Numbered from the stretch's first letter, positions 10,108 through 18,780 are shown. The stretch: 38,241 bases of DNA from an uncultured Clostridium sp. (GCA_947244325.1 CAMXJY010000016.1:1-38241), one strand, 5' to 3'. Numbers and translations are program-made. Notes: generated from the sequence alone by a model not told the origin.

Positions 10108-10896
10108 TTAATCTTCTAATTCAATATATATTTGACTATTTTTAATATCTAAATTCCAATAACTATTTCTATATTTTTTTTCACTTTCAATATAATTATG
10201 AGCTCTATAAAATTCTGTTATCCCGGCAAAAGCTTTTATTTCATTTATTATATTAAGATTTCTTTCTTCTCCATCTATTATTACTGAATAAGATTTATTG
10301 TTTTTTATATGCTCGAAAATTTCTCGTGGAATTCTTAATATTCTCGCTCTAATGTCATTTTGAGTTATAACTCTTAAAATTTTTGTTTCATGAGTATTGT
10401 TTAATTCTTGACTGTCTTTTTCGTTTTTATATATTAATTGTGTTAATTTATCACTTGAAAGTTTTGGTTCCCAATCAAATATTTTATCTGATTTATTTTC
10501 TATATAAAAGTTAATAATATCTTTTCCACTTATCAAATAAACATCTGGCATCTCTTCAGCTTCCTTTCTAGTTTGCTGAGAAAAGTCACTCGTTGTAATA
10601 AAAATTTTTCTAATTCCAATATTTCTCGCATCATTTAAAGCTCTTACTTTTTCTGGTACAATATTTTTTCCATATTTTTTTGCTTGAATAATAAATTTTT
10701 CACTTTCTACTGTATTAATCCCCTCTACAATATCTTTGTAGCATATTAAATCTATTCCACCATCTCTAGACTTTTGTGTTACTATTATGTCCTTAAAGCC
10801 TAAATCTTTAAGAAATTCTTTTAAAAAAATTTCAAATTCATATCCATTTTTAAAAAAGTTATAAAATTCTTTTCTTAATTCTTCATTCTTTTCCAT
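10108..10896 (-). CDS. Mrr-like restriction endonuclease
   Basis: A 262-aa protein. Residues about 15-130 form an Mrr-type PD-(D/E)XK nuclease: Glu near 20-22, RDGGIDLI (Asp49), and FIIQAKKY (Gln71, Lys73), then PEKVRALNDARN and the IFITTSDFSQQTRKEAEE helix-strand segment typical of Mrr_cat. The C-terminal half (from about 150) is unrecognised and may give specificity. Mrr proteins cleave modified or foreign DNA. The gene has its own GGAG site and heads the helicase/DrmA/DrmB/NERD/methylase run after a 133-bp gap. It may supply the nuclease that DISARM normally has as DrmC (phospholipase D fold), which is not seen here. Confidence 0.85.
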   Translation of the reverse strand: MEKNEELRKEFYNFFKNGYEFEIFLKEFLKDLGFKDIIVTQKSRDGGIDLICYKDIVEGINTVESEKFIIQAKKYGKNIVPEKVRALNDARNIGIRKIFITTSDFSQQTRKEAEEMPDVYLISGKDIINFYIENKSDKIFDWEPKLSSDKLTQLIYKNEKDSQELNNTHETKILRVITQNDIRARILRIPREIFEHIKNNKSYSVIIDGEERNLNIINEIKAFAGITEFYRAHNYIESEKKYRNSYWNLDIKNSQIYIELED

Positions 10897-10921
10897 ATAT
10901 TAACTCCTATTATATAGTAAA

Positions 10922-11064
10922 CTATTTATATTCTTTTAGTAATTTTTTTAAAAGTTCTTTCCTTCTGTTTTTATATATTGAGGCATCCACTCAAAATCTA
11001 TTTTTCCATCTTTTACATAACCTAATATTGATTCTACACTAACATTATTTACATCAAACTCCAT
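10922..11064 (-). pseudogene. Small remnant resembling the N-terminus of a DUF262 protein
   Basis: An ATG at 11064 opens a 38-aa frame (stop at 10948-10950) starting MEFDVNNVSVESILGYVKDG. This resembles the first residues of DUF262/GmrSD-type nucleases, where a VESILGWIKSGEI-like segment is usual. Adding one base in the A5 run near residue 32 would extend it to about 46 aa, ending in a Lys/Leu-rich tail before a TAG at 10922-10924. The body of a DUF262 protein is absent. It lies between the specificity-subunit and Mrr genes. It may be a deletion scar or a genuine small gene; the similarity is short, so confidence is low. Confidence 0.3.
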
Positions 11065-11088
11065 TGTGTACTCCTCTTCATACTATAT

Positions 11089-12165
11089 TTATTTAGTAAT
11101 ACTTTGAAAAGTTTTTACTTTTTTCAAAATATTATTGTATATTGTTTTCATATACTCATCCATATAGTCATAGTCTGGATTTCCATATTTATCCACTGGT
11201 AACATTATTGTAAAATCTGTTTTTATGTGTCTATTTAATTCATCAATAAATGCTTTATAGTGCATATTTCCTTCTTTAAATATTACTGAACATATAAATT
11301 GCTTTGCATTAAAAGATATATTGACTTTTGGAATAAGTACTATAACATTTTGGCTAGTATAAAAATCTTTTTCTTGTACAAAGCACGACCCTAAATATGC
11401 TCCACCTAAAGCTAAAGTTAAATTTCCAGCTTCATATGGTTTATATCCATCTACCTTATCAACAATAGCTGTTACTCCATTATTTACTCCTGACCTTCCA
11501 ATAAAATTAATTGATGGATTTTCAAACTTCATAGCAACTCTATCCATTTTTGTTCCTGAATCTATTTCAAAGATATCATACAAATGAAAGGGGTTCCAAT
11601 CAGTTATATGCACTTTATTATTTTGTTTACTGCTTTTATTTAGTTTTTTAAATGACTCTATTACATTCTTTTCGATCTTTTTAATATATTGTTCCATATA
11701 ATTACAGTCTGGATCACCATTTGAATCTATGGGTAGTTTTAATAATATTTCCTTAGCTGATTCTCTTGTAAATTTATTAACATAATCATAATTTAGGCTT
11801 TTAGCTTTTTCTCTAAATACTGTCAAAAAGAACAAGTATGAATATTTATTCCATATATTTCTATATTCACCTATTGGATATAATCCTTGAACATGAGGAT
11901 ATCCTACAAATTCATTTTCTTGATAAAATATCGAATCTGCAGATGTTGTATCACTAAAAGTTACTATATTACCTCTTTCTGTACATTCACAATTTGTATA
12001 GCCACCAATTCCATTATTATAACTAGAATTTACAACAACAGGATATTTTCCATTTTCTTCCATTAAAACACTATTATTCAATTTATATGCCTTAGTTGGA
12101 TGAATATCGAATAAATCTCCGATTCTAAATTCTTTCCATTCTCTTATATCAATTTTATTCTTCAT
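11089..12165 (-). CDS. Restriction-modification specificity subunit (HsdS/BcgI-B-like)
   Basis: About 358 aa with two similar target-recognition halves, each opening with a REWKEFRIGDLFDI or TDWNPFHLYDIFEI segment and ending with a LP(I/V)D(S/K)xGxPDxxYMxxY motif. This duplicated arrangement is typical of S subunits that read a bipartite DNA target. The ATG at 12165 is preferred because AGAGG lies upstream; the GTG at 12177 is too close to that site. It overlaps the end of the nuclease/methylase gene by 11 bp, so the two are co-translated. Length matches the B subunit of BcgI-type enzymes (about 340 aa). No separate HsdR gene is present, in agreement with a nuclease fused to the methylase. 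Confidence 0.85.
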   Translation of the reverse strand: MKNKIDIREWKEFRIGDLFDIHPTKAYKLNNSVLMEENGKYPVVVNSSYNNGIGGYTNCECTERGNIVTFSDTTSADSIFYQENEFVGYPHVQGLYPIGEYRNIWNKYSYLFFLTVFREKAKSLNYDYVNKFTRESAKEILLKLPIDSNGDPDCNYMEQYIKKIEKNVIESFKKLNKSSKQNNKVHITDWNPFHLYDIFEIDSGTKMDRVAMKFENPSINFIGRSGVNNGVTAIVDKVDGYKPYEAGNLTLALGGAYLGSCFVQEKDFYTSQNVIVLIPKVNISFNAKQFICSVIFKEGNMHYKAFIDELNRHIKTDFTIMLPVDKYGNPDYDYMDEYMKTIYNNILKKVKTFQSITK

Positions 12166-13930
12166 CTTTGTTATCACCTCTTAATGTAATAACATAATCT
12201 TCTCCATCTTCAGCAACATAACTTGAGTACATTACCTCAGATGTTAAATTATCAGAAAATTCTTTTACATCTATTCCTTCTTTATACATAATATAATCCA
12301 TCATTGTTTTAGTAAAATCTTCTTCAAATATTTCAAATTCTTTTTCTGGCATTTGATAACTTAAGTGTTCACTAGGTTTAATCCATTGAATTGTGTCATC
12401 TCCACTTTGTTTATGAACAATATCTACAAATTTATCTTCTATTTCCTGCCATCTATCTTTTATATCATGTCTTCCTTGATTTTTAACAGTCTCTAATCCA
12501 TCATCTTCTATATAGCATGCAAATATTTCTTTTTCATTTTGAGGTATACCTGCCTCAAATACAAATACAGATGCTGTTACACCTTCAGAAAATACTTTTT
12601 CTGGTAATTTAATTATTTTTTGCAATTGATGATGTTTTAATATTGATGCACTATTATCTTTTTCTAATTTCTTATCTGGTAATATAAATGCACACTTAGT
12701 ATGAACTGGTACATTGTCTAATACATTTTCAACAATTTTAAGACATCCATATTTTCTTTCAAAAGGAGGATTCATTAATACTTTTGTTATCCCTTTATTT
12801 CTCATCCATTCTCCTGCCTTCAAAGTTCTACTATCTAATTGTTCTAAATTAGTTTTACCATCTTTATGAATTAACATATTAGCACATGCTAAAGCAAATA
12901 TTTCTCTATCAAATTCAATTCCAAATAATTGCTGACTTTTTATTTTTTTGGCTTTCTCTGTTTGTATTCCACCAGATTCTTTAATCATTTTACTCATTGA
13001 TTTAACTAAGAACCCTCCAGAGCCACAAGCTGCATCTAAAACTTTATCATCTTGATGAACATCAATAATTCTGTACATGAATGAAGTAATATGTTCTGGT
13101 GTAAATACTTGTCCACTTTCTGACTTCTTTTTATATCTATTAAATTCATTAAAAAATATCCCCATCACATCTTCGCCATTCCAGTAGTCTGAATTTACAC
13201 ATTCAGAAATCTCAGATACCCAATCAATAAAGTTATCAATAGCATCTTGATTTTCTGTGGAATTCATTTTTATTTCAGAATAAACTTCTAATAAAATATC
13301 TAATTTTTGATTTTGTCTTCTACTTTCTTCTAATGATTTTGCTAATGTGGAATGTATTGATGTATGGAATGTCTGATAATTCATTCCTTTAAACAAACTG
13401 GCTCCATATCTTTTAGCAACTAATGCACATGCAGTAAAAATCATTCTATGATACAAATTTTTTATTCCAAACTCTGTATGAAGACAATCATTTATTTTTT
13501 TTGTTAGACTATATATTTTTTGTTTATCAATCTTATTCACTTTGAGTAATGATAAATAATAATCTTTGTTCTGTAATGTGTTAACTGCTTCAATTATCTC
13601 ATTATTTTTTAAAACTATTACATCTATACCATTATATAAAATTCCAATTACCTTTTTATATTTAGTTAAAACAATATTACAATTTTTAATTATTTCATCT
13701 AAATAACTATTTAAAACTTGCTTAGAATTTTTTGTTTCTAAAATAATTGCAACATCATCAATATTTTTAGGCAAATACCATCCATCTGGTCTATCCTTCA
13801 CTCCTGTAAATCCTAATTGGTTAAATGAAGTTAACTGACCAACACCAGCATTTACATTTTCAGAATTTCTTAGTCCTAAAATTTTTCCAGCTTGATCTCT
13901 TACTTCGTCTTCTGTCATCTCAACAACCAT
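12155..13930 (-). CDS. BcgI-like bifunctional nuclease/adenine methyltransferase
   Basis: 591 aa. The N-terminal about 130 residues carry a PD-(D/E)XK-type pattern: RPDGWYLP (Asp49) and AIILETKNSK (Glu65, Lys67). An N6-adenine methylase of the HsdM type follows, with QVFTPEHITSFM, motif I LDAACGSGGFLVKS (near residue 300) and catalytic NPPFE (near 390). Fusion of nuclease and methylase with a separate S subunit is the layout of Type IIB BcgI-like enzymes, which cut on both sides of a bipartite site. Length (BcgI-A about 640 aa) fits. GGGGG lies 10 nt before the first ATG. It is the first gene of the leftward island, under the promoter at 13970-13998. A plain Type I HsdM with a non-catalytic N-terminus is the alternative. 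Confidence 0.8.
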   Translation of the reverse strand: MVVEMTEDEVRDQAGKILGLRNSENVNAGVGQLTSFNQLGFTGVKDRPDGWYLPKNIDDVAIILETKNSKQVLNSYLDEIIKNCNIVLTKYKKVIGILYNGIDVIVLKNNEIIEAVNTLQNKDYYLSLLKVNKIDKQKIYSLTKKINDCLHTEFGIKNLYHRMIFTACALVAKRYGASLFKGMNYQTFHTSIHSTLAKSLEESRRQNQKLDILLEVYSEIKMNSTENQDAIDNFIDWVSEISECVNSDYWNGEDVMGIFFNEFNRYKKKSESGQVFTPEHITSFMYRIIDVHQDDKVLDAACGSGGFLVKSMSKMIKESGGIQTEKAKKIKSQQLFGIEFDREIFALACANMLIHKDGKTNLEQLDSRTLKAGEWMRNKGITKVLMNPPFERKYGCLKIVENVLDNVPVHTKCAFILPDKKLEKDNSASILKHHQLQKIIKLPEKVFSEGVTASVFVFEAGIPQNEKEIFACYIEDDGLETVKNQGRHDIKDRWQEIEDKFVDIVHKQSGDDTIQWIKPSEHLSYQMPEKEFEIFEEDFTKTMMDYIMYKEGIDVKEFSDNLTSEVMYSSYVAEDGEDYVITLRGDNKDEE

Positions 13931-13969
13931 ATTTTACGCCCCCATTTATTTATAAAAATTCTATTATAT

Positions 13970-13998
13970 TTTATATCATAAAACTTCCTTTTTAACAA
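13970..13998 (-). promoter_or_regulatory. Candidate sigma-A promoter of the defence island
   Basis: On the - strand TTGTTA (13993-13998) and TATAAA (13970-13975) are separated by exactly 17 bp, about 40 bp upstream of the first gene. The same TTGTTA-17-TATAAA arrangement precedes the Type ISP gene at 37296-37324. Confidence 0.6.
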
Positions 13999-14003
13999 CA
14001 TTA

Positions 14004-14010
14004 TTCGACA
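14004..14010 (-). promoter_or_regulatory. Spo0A-box-like motif upstream of the -35
   Basis: TGTCGAA on the - strand, 5 bp upstream of the -35 hexamer. It equals the core of the Spo0A (0A) box known from Bacillus and Clostridium. The motif is short, so chance occurrence is possible; see the finding on its recurrence. Confidence 0.35.
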
Positions 14011-14047
14011 ATTTAATTCTATAATTATTTCTACTTTTTTCAACAAA

Positions 14048-14089
14048 AAATCTATTTCTCAAAACATATAAATTTCAAGAAATAGATTT
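14048..14089 (-). terminator. Terminator after the relaxase
   Basis: 12-bp perfect inverted repeat (14048-14059 and 14078-14089); on the - strand the second arm runs into T6. It lies immediately after the relaxase stop codon (14095-14097) and separates the mobilization module from the defence island promoter. Confidence 0.65.
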
Positions 14090-14094
14090 CATTA

Positions 14095-15467
14095 TTACCT
14101 TTCATATCTTCCGATTTTTTTCTTTTGTTTTAATTGCTTATCTTGCTCCTTTTGTTCAACTTCTCTTATTTCTTCCTTCATACGAGGAACATCATAACAT
14201 ACTTCATCACACATCTTAATTTCCTTTTTTACCTTATTCAATTCTGTTGTAACTAACATTATCTTCTTTGTAATTGCATCTTTCTCTGTTTCATTATCTG
14301 CATTGTTCCTCTTATAATATAATCTATTTCTGGTATTTAATATATCCTGCTTTTCTCTTAATTTCTTTCAATTCATCTACATTATCTATTGTTTCTAATT
14401 TGTATTTACATAGGAATCTTATTTGTTCTGAATAATGCTCCATCTTTTTAATTGCTTCTCTCATTCTTGGCGTTAGTTTATGTTGTATATTTTTCTTTTG
14501 ATATGCTCCTAATAAAAAACGATAGTAATAGTATAAAGCAAATATTCCTTTAGGTTTATACTTATTTCTAATACGTCCATTATATCTAAATTTTTGTACC
14601 GTAATAATTGCATAAAACTTTACTTTCTCATAGCATATTAATGGTTTATTAAATATCTTTTCTTTAATGCTATCCATTGAATACTCATCACCAAATGCTC
14701 TTTCAACTCTTATATTTCTTTTTTTGTGGTTCTCTTCTTACACTTAATTTTCCTGCTCTATAATAATAGTTATACCCCATAGATACTAACAACTGCTGAA
14801 ATTGTTTTAATGTATAAGAATGTTTTATTGCATAGTCTATATCTTCTTTTGCAAATTTATAATAGTCTGATTCTCGCATAGATTTCTTGTAAAAGTTTTC
14901 AAAATTAATTCCAGATTTACAGGTCTTTTCTTTTAGAAAACTTAATCCATATTCTTCACATATTTCATCCGATATTTTTCTTAATAATGCTGTATTAGTT
15001 AAATTGCTATAATACTTTTTTCCATCTTTAAATGATACTGAATTAATTACAAAATGATTATGAAGATGTTTTGTATTTAAGTGAGTAGAAACCACCACTT
15101 GAAATCTATCTCCCCACGTTTCTTCAGCAAGTTTTACTCCAATCTCATGAGCTATTTTTGGAGTAACTTCTCCTTCATTAAAAGATTGATAAGCATGAAA
15201 AGCAAGTATTCCATTTTCTTTTCCATACATTGTTTTTACCTGTTGCATTTGTTTAACTGCATCTTTTACTTCACAATTAATTCCTGTTGTAAAAAATTGT
15301 TTCTCTGTTTTATCTGGATTAGTTGCATAAGTCATTACTTGTCTAATATCATCAAACTTGTTCATTACATATTCACTATAATTATTTTTTGTTTTTTCTT
15401 CATTGGTTGCATAGCTGATTACTTTATCAATTCTCTTTTGTACTTTCCATATTTTTGTTGTTGCCAT
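14095..15467 (-). pseudogene. MobP-type relaxase, broken by two +1 frameshifts
   Basis: Three frames add up to a relaxase of about 456 aa, the usual size of the clostridial family. The N-terminal part (from 15467, GAGGAG upstream) has the relaxase motif HLNTKHLHNHFVINSVSF with the metal-binding His cluster, preceded by GNxLAFHAYQSF-type sequence. Break 1 is an A7 run (complement of 14719-14725); dropping one A joins SVRREPQ to KRNIRVERAFGDEYS. Break 2 lies at 14327-14333; dropping one base joins GYIKYQ to NRLYYKRNN. The C-terminus is charged and helical (KQLKQKKKIGRYER). The relaxase would nick oriT and lead the strand during mobilization. The candidate oriT is just upstream. As written the product stops before the C-terminal half. 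Confidence 0.85.
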
Positions 15468-15490
15468 TTACTTTCTCCTCTCATTTAAAA

Positions 15491-15548
15491 AGGGGATTGG
15501 GGAATTTCACCATTTAGAATTTCGAGCTAACGAAATTCATTGCTTGTT
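15491..15548. other. Candidate origin of transfer (oriT)
   Basis: Immediately upstream of the relaxase start lies a perfect 8-bp inverted repeat GAATTTCG/CGAAATTC (15517-15524 and 15531-15538, 6-nt loop). It is flanked by a G-rich AGGGGATTGGGGAA segment (15491-15503). Inverted repeat plus conserved nick-like tract next to the relaxase gene is the usual oriT arrangement. The nick site cannot be fixed from sequence alone. Confidence 0.45.
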
Positions 15549-15623
15549 AGGACAATAATATGCTTATTTTTAGTACTGAATTTATTACTTTTTTCTATCA
15601 AATACTTACTATATTTTGAAAAA

Positions 15624-15653
15624 TACTTGGACTTTTTTATCTAAATCCAAGTA
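15624..15653. terminator. Bidirectional hairpin terminator after the replication genes
   Basis: 8-bp inverted repeat TACTTGGA/TCCAAGTA (15624-15631, 15646-15653), T-rich on both sides. On the - strand it is followed by TTTTTC, so it could end the excisionase/replication operon before the oriT. The rest of 15549-15798 holds no gene that I can see. Confidence 0.5.
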
Positions 15654-15798
15654 CTTTTCTTCTTAAATTTTTAATTATAACTTACTTATTTTCATTAACT
15701 TTTATATTATTAAACCATCTCCATTTGGTATTTACTTTTTCAATTTTTTATATTAAAATATATTTATAAACATTTGGGTTAGTATTTAAGTTTGCCGA

Positions 15799-16617
15799 CT
15801 ATACTAACTCTTTTTCTTTTACATTTTTTAATGTTATTCCATAACATATTTGGTACAATTTTGATATGATTGCATCTACTAATTGTTCATCTTGACTTTG
15901 ACTAAATCTTTCAATTAGTCCTTCTTTATCGAATCTTGTAGTGATAATTATTGGTAATCCATTTTCAATTCTATTTTGCACTATTGTATACAATTTTTCT
16001 AATGCCCATTGACTTATTTTTTCTGTTCCAAGGTCATCAATTATCATCATATCTACATTTGAATATATTTCTATTAATTCGTTTTCTGACTTCATATTAT
16101 CTCTAAAAGTCTCCTTTATCATATCCAATAAAGTTGGTAGTCTTCTCATTAAAACTATCTTATCTTTTTCAATTAATTTGTTAGCAATTGATGCTGCTAA
16201 ATGCGTCTTTCCAAGTCCTGACTCGCCTGTTATTATCAGTCCTTTTTTCTGCATTACTGTTGCACATTTATTTGTATAATCTTTTACAACTTTTACTGCT
16301 ATTTCATTGCCTGAATTGATATTAAAATTTTCAAAGTTCAAATTTTGAAATTTCCTTTCCATATAATTTTGCTTATAGATCTTATTTATAATATTTCTAA
16401 AATACTTTCTTTTTTCTATCTCATATTCCTGTTTGTCTTTCTCTTTCCAATATTCTTGTGCTTTATCACAAGTACATCTTTCATATTGAATACAATCATA
16501 TGAAATATTTACATATAGATAATCAAGTCCAACTGGTATTAATTCTTTGCCACAGAATTCACATTTTTTCAATTGGTTGTGTACAACTTCATTACATTTT
16601 GTATTCTCTAAAACCAT
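15799..16617 (-). CDS. DnaC/IstB-like helicase-loader ATPase
   Basis: About 272 aa from the second ATG (16617), which has GGAG 7 nt upstream; the first ATG (16623) is too close to that site. The N-terminus has a zinc-finger-like CEFCGKE plus a CTC pair. An AAA+ core follows, with Walker A IITGESGLGKTHLA and Walker B DMMIIDDLGTEK, and a sensor-type IIITTRFD segment. DnaC-type proteins load the replicative helicase at an element's origin. It overlaps the replisome-organizer gene by about 26 bp, a pairing common in phage and integrative-element replication modules. It therefore probably supports replication of the excised element. Confidence 0.85.
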   Translation of the reverse strand: MVLENTKCNEVVHNQLKKCEFCGKELIPVGLDYLYVNISYDCIQYERCTCDKAQEYWKEKDKQEYEIEKRKYFRNIINKIYKQNYMERKFQNLNFENFNINSGNEIAVKVVKDYTNKCATVMQKKGLIITGESGLGKTHLAASIANKLIEKDKIVLMRRLPTLLDMIKETFRDNMKSENELIEIYSNVDMMIIDDLGTEKISQWALEKLYTIVQNRIENGLPIIITTRFDKEGLIERFSQSQDEQLVDAIISKLYQICYGITLKNVKEKELV

Positions 16618-17107
16618 TTTCATTCTCCTCTCTTATGTTCTCTTTTATTATTTCTTTATTTTTTATATTCTTTTCTTCTGTGTTACTTAACGTTTTAATA
16701 ACGTTACTTTTTTCATTTTCACTCTTATTCTTTTCACGATATCTTCTTTGTCTTTCTCTATTTTGCATTTGATATTTTTCATATTTTTCAATACTTTGAT
16801 ACTTGTCCCAATTTTTTATTAGAAATGTTTCCCCTTCTTTTATTAACATCTCTAACTTTAGAAATTCTTCTGTAATTTTTTGAATTTTTTTCTTAGATTT
16901 TCCCATAATCTTTGAAAAATCTTCTACTGTCATAGGATTATTTTTTCCTATTTCTAATCTTCCTCCGTTATTACACTCAGTTGCTATTGCAATTAACTGC
17001 ATCCATACTCTAAAGTAAGTATCTCCATCAGAAGGTTTTAGAATTATTTGAATTTTCCTGTTTGAAAATATATTAGCATCTGTTTTAAACCAATCTATTC
17101 CATACAT
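16592..17107 (-). CDS. Phage-type replisome organizer N-terminal domain protein
   Basis: 171 aa. The N-terminal about 120 residues (IDWFKTDANIFSNRKIQ, GDTYFRVWMQLIAIA, a winged-helix-like VEDFSKIMGKSKKKIQK segment) match the N-terminal domain of phage replisome organizers (DnaD-like initiators). The C-terminus is highly charged and repetitive (NRERQRRYREKNK, then Asn/Glu/Lys-rich). It should bind the element origin and recruit the DnaC-like ATPase encoded next. AGGAGG lies only 2 nt before the ATG, an unusually short spacing. It follows the excisionase-type gene by 26 bp in the same operon. Confidence 0.8.
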   Translation of the reverse strand: MYGIDWFKTDANIFSNRKIQIILKPSDGDTYFRVWMQLIAIATECNNGGRLEIGKNNPMTVEDFSKIMGKSKKKIQKITEEFLKLEMLIKEGETFLIKNWDKYQSIEKYEKYQMQNRERQRRYREKNKSENEKSNVIKTLSNTEEKNIKNKEIIKENIREENENGFREYKM

Positions 17108-17133
17108 ATCCTCCTTCCCTCTCTTTCTATCAA

Positions 17134-17334
17134 TTAGTATTTAATTGATTCTTTTTCTTTACTACTTAGATATTCATCTAGGACTTGCACTCTAAATAGA
17201 AATTTTCCACCAACTTTTGAGCATGGTATTTCTTTTCTTCTTACTAATTTATTAATTAACCAGTAAGACACTCCTAAATATTCTGCGGCTTCTTTCATTG
17301 TTAGTGTTGTTCTTTGAATCTTTTGTAATTCCAT
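17134..17334 (-). CDS. Excisionase-family helix-turn-helix protein
   Basis: 66 aa from the ATG at 17334 with AAGGAGGTG upstream (the GTG at 17343 overlaps that site). TLTMKEAAEYLGVSYWLIN then KLVRRKEIPCSKVGGKFLFR and VLDEYL are the winged helix-turn-helix of the MerR/excisionase-like family. Such proteins direct excision by the integrase or regulate element genes. First gene of the replication operon, with the promoter at 17418-17446. Confidence 0.8.
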   Translation of the reverse strand: MELQKIQRTTLTMKEAAEYLGVSYWLINKLVRRKEIPCSKVGGKFLFRVQVLDEYLSSKEKESIKY

Positions 17335-17375
17335 TCTAATCACCTCCTTATTATAGTTTTATCAGTTATTGACTT

Positions 17376-17385
17376 TTGTTAACAA
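17376..17385. promoter_or_regulatory. TTGTTAACAA palindrome, candidate operator
   Basis: Perfect 10-bp palindrome in the leader of the excisionase operon. The identical 10-mer lies at the integrase promoter (22176-22185). Related GTTAAC cores occur at 17405-17410, 17502-17507 and 23825-23830. The binding protein is unknown. Confidence 0.4.
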
Positions 17386-17404
17386 GTATAATAAAATTAT
17401 ATTG

Positions 17405-17446
17405 GTTAACTAGTTGTATATTACTATCATAAAATAAATATTGCAA
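17405..17446 (-). promoter_or_regulatory. Promoter of the excisionase/replication operon with GTTAAC at the start site
   Basis: On the - strand TTGCAA (17441-17446) and TAATAT (17418-17423) are 17 bp apart. GTTAAC (17405-17410) lies 7 nt past the -10, over the expected transcription start. The integrase promoter has the same geometry. Confidence 0.5.
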
Positions 17447-17522
17447 GTATTTTTATGAAACTTAGTTAGCAATTCAGTAACTTTTGTAAAATATGCAATT
17501 TGTTAACAGAAAGGATTTAATT

Positions 17523-18752
17523 ATGAACAGAAATAAAGATATTAAAATTTCATTTGATGCAACAAACTTTTCACAAATATTTATTCATACTTCAGGAGCT
17601 TATTTAAGTAAACCTATAACTCCAAATAACAACAAGTATTTAGCTAATTATAAAACTAGTGATGAATTAAAAGCATTAGTATTAGAAATTAATAATACAT
17701 CTTCAAAATCAAAACGAGAAAAATTGATAAAAGATTTTAAAGCTATACTAGAAATAGATTCGACTATAAATGCTATTCCATTGACATTTAATGATAACAT
17801 TGAAAAATTAAAAGGATATATTGTTTTTGAATCAACATCAGCAATAGAAAACTATGATCTTTCTCTCTTAGACTTTATAAGCTATAATTTTGATGTTTTT
17901 AATGATTACTTATTATTTTTTATAAACTTTTTCGATTATTTTATAGATAAATTAGATGATAACGATATAAAATATATTGAACTAGATACTTTATATCCTG
18001 TAAAAGAAATAGTTGAAGTTGCTAAAAAATATTATGAAAAAGAAAAAAACACTTTAATTTACTATCAAAGTATTTTAAAAAAATGTATTCATTTTATTTA
18101 TTGTATTGATAATCCGTTTGACTTGAGTGATTTAACTCTTAAGCAAAGATTTTTCTTGTACAATCAATTATATCAAGACACCTTTAAAGAGTTTTCTCAT
18201 GATTTTCATACAACAGACTTATTAGAATATCAATATAATAACTTTCCTTTAAAAAAAGAAGAAATTCAATTAGAAGATATCTATACTTTAATTTCTATTA
18301 TTAAGGAAATAGATTCTACTGGAAGACACCTAAGTAACTTACATCAATTTGTTACAGATAACATTTTTACAAGCTTTTACATTACATTATTTAATATAGT
18401 AGCTATAAACAAATTGCACATTAAAATATGTGGAAATTGTAAAAGATATTTTCTAACTTCAAAAGAAAATGTTTCATATTGTGATAGAGTTATTGCAGAA
18501 AATCAAACTTGTAAAGATATTGGAAATAAAGAATATCAAAAAAGAAAGCAAGAAAATGATGATACATATCATAAATATAGAACACTTGGAGCAAGAAAGC
18601 AAACTCGTGTAACTCGAAATCCTGAAATAGATATGTATAAAAAAGACTTAGAACAATTTAGAGAAATAGGAAAGCAAATGTATAAAGATGTTTGTGATGG
18701 AAAAATTTCTAATGAAGAATTTGCAAAATGGGTTGATGAGCAAGACAAATAA
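17523..18752 (+). CDS. Element-borne zinc-ribbon-like protein of unknown function (possibly DUF6076-type)
   Basis: About 409 aa from the ATG at 17523, chosen because GAAAGG lies 8 nt upstream; the ATG at 17493 has no ribosome site. The first about 300 residues are acidic, aromatic-rich and probably helical. Near residue 300 is a Cys motif, HIKICGNCKRYFLTSK followed by VSYCDR and a further Cys, that resembles a treble-clef or zinc-ribbon site. The tail (YRTLGARKQTRV onwards) is basic and helical. I recall DUF6076 proteins of clostridial integrative elements with this C-terminal layout, but this is from memory. It is transcribed divergently from the excisionase operon across a 188-bp regulatory region with several GTTAAC sites. 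Role unknown. Confidence 0.65.
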   Translation: MNRNKDIKISFDATNFSQIFIHTSGAYLSKPITPNNNKYLANYKTSDELKALVLEINNTSSKSKREKLIKDFKAILEIDSTINAIPLTFNDNIEKLKGYIVFESTSAIENYDLSLLDFISYNFDVFNDYLLFFINFFDYFIDKLDDNDIKYIELDTLYPVKEIVEVAKKYYEKEKNTLIYYQSILKKCIHFIYCIDNPFDLSDLTLKQRFFLYNQLYQDTFKEFSHDFHTTDLLEYQYNNFPLKKEEIQLEDIYTLISIIKEIDSTGRHLSNLHQFVTDNIFTSFYITLFNIVAINKLHIKICGNCKRYFLTSKENVSYCDRVIAENQTCKDIGNKEYQKRKQENDDTYHKYRTLGARKQTRVTRNPEIDMYKKDLEQFREIGKQMYKDVCDGKISNEEFAKWVDEQDK

Positions 18753-18780
18753 AAGTAGTACTTCAAATTGTACTACTTTT
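18751..18780. terminator. Bidirectional terminator between convergent genes
   Basis: 11-bp perfect stem AAAAGTAGTAC/GTACTACTTTT (18751-18761, 18770-18780) with an 8-nt loop, overlapping the stop codon of the + strand gene and 10 bp from the stop of the convergent HEPN gene. A and T tracts on both sides fit termination in both directions. Confidence 0.75.
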
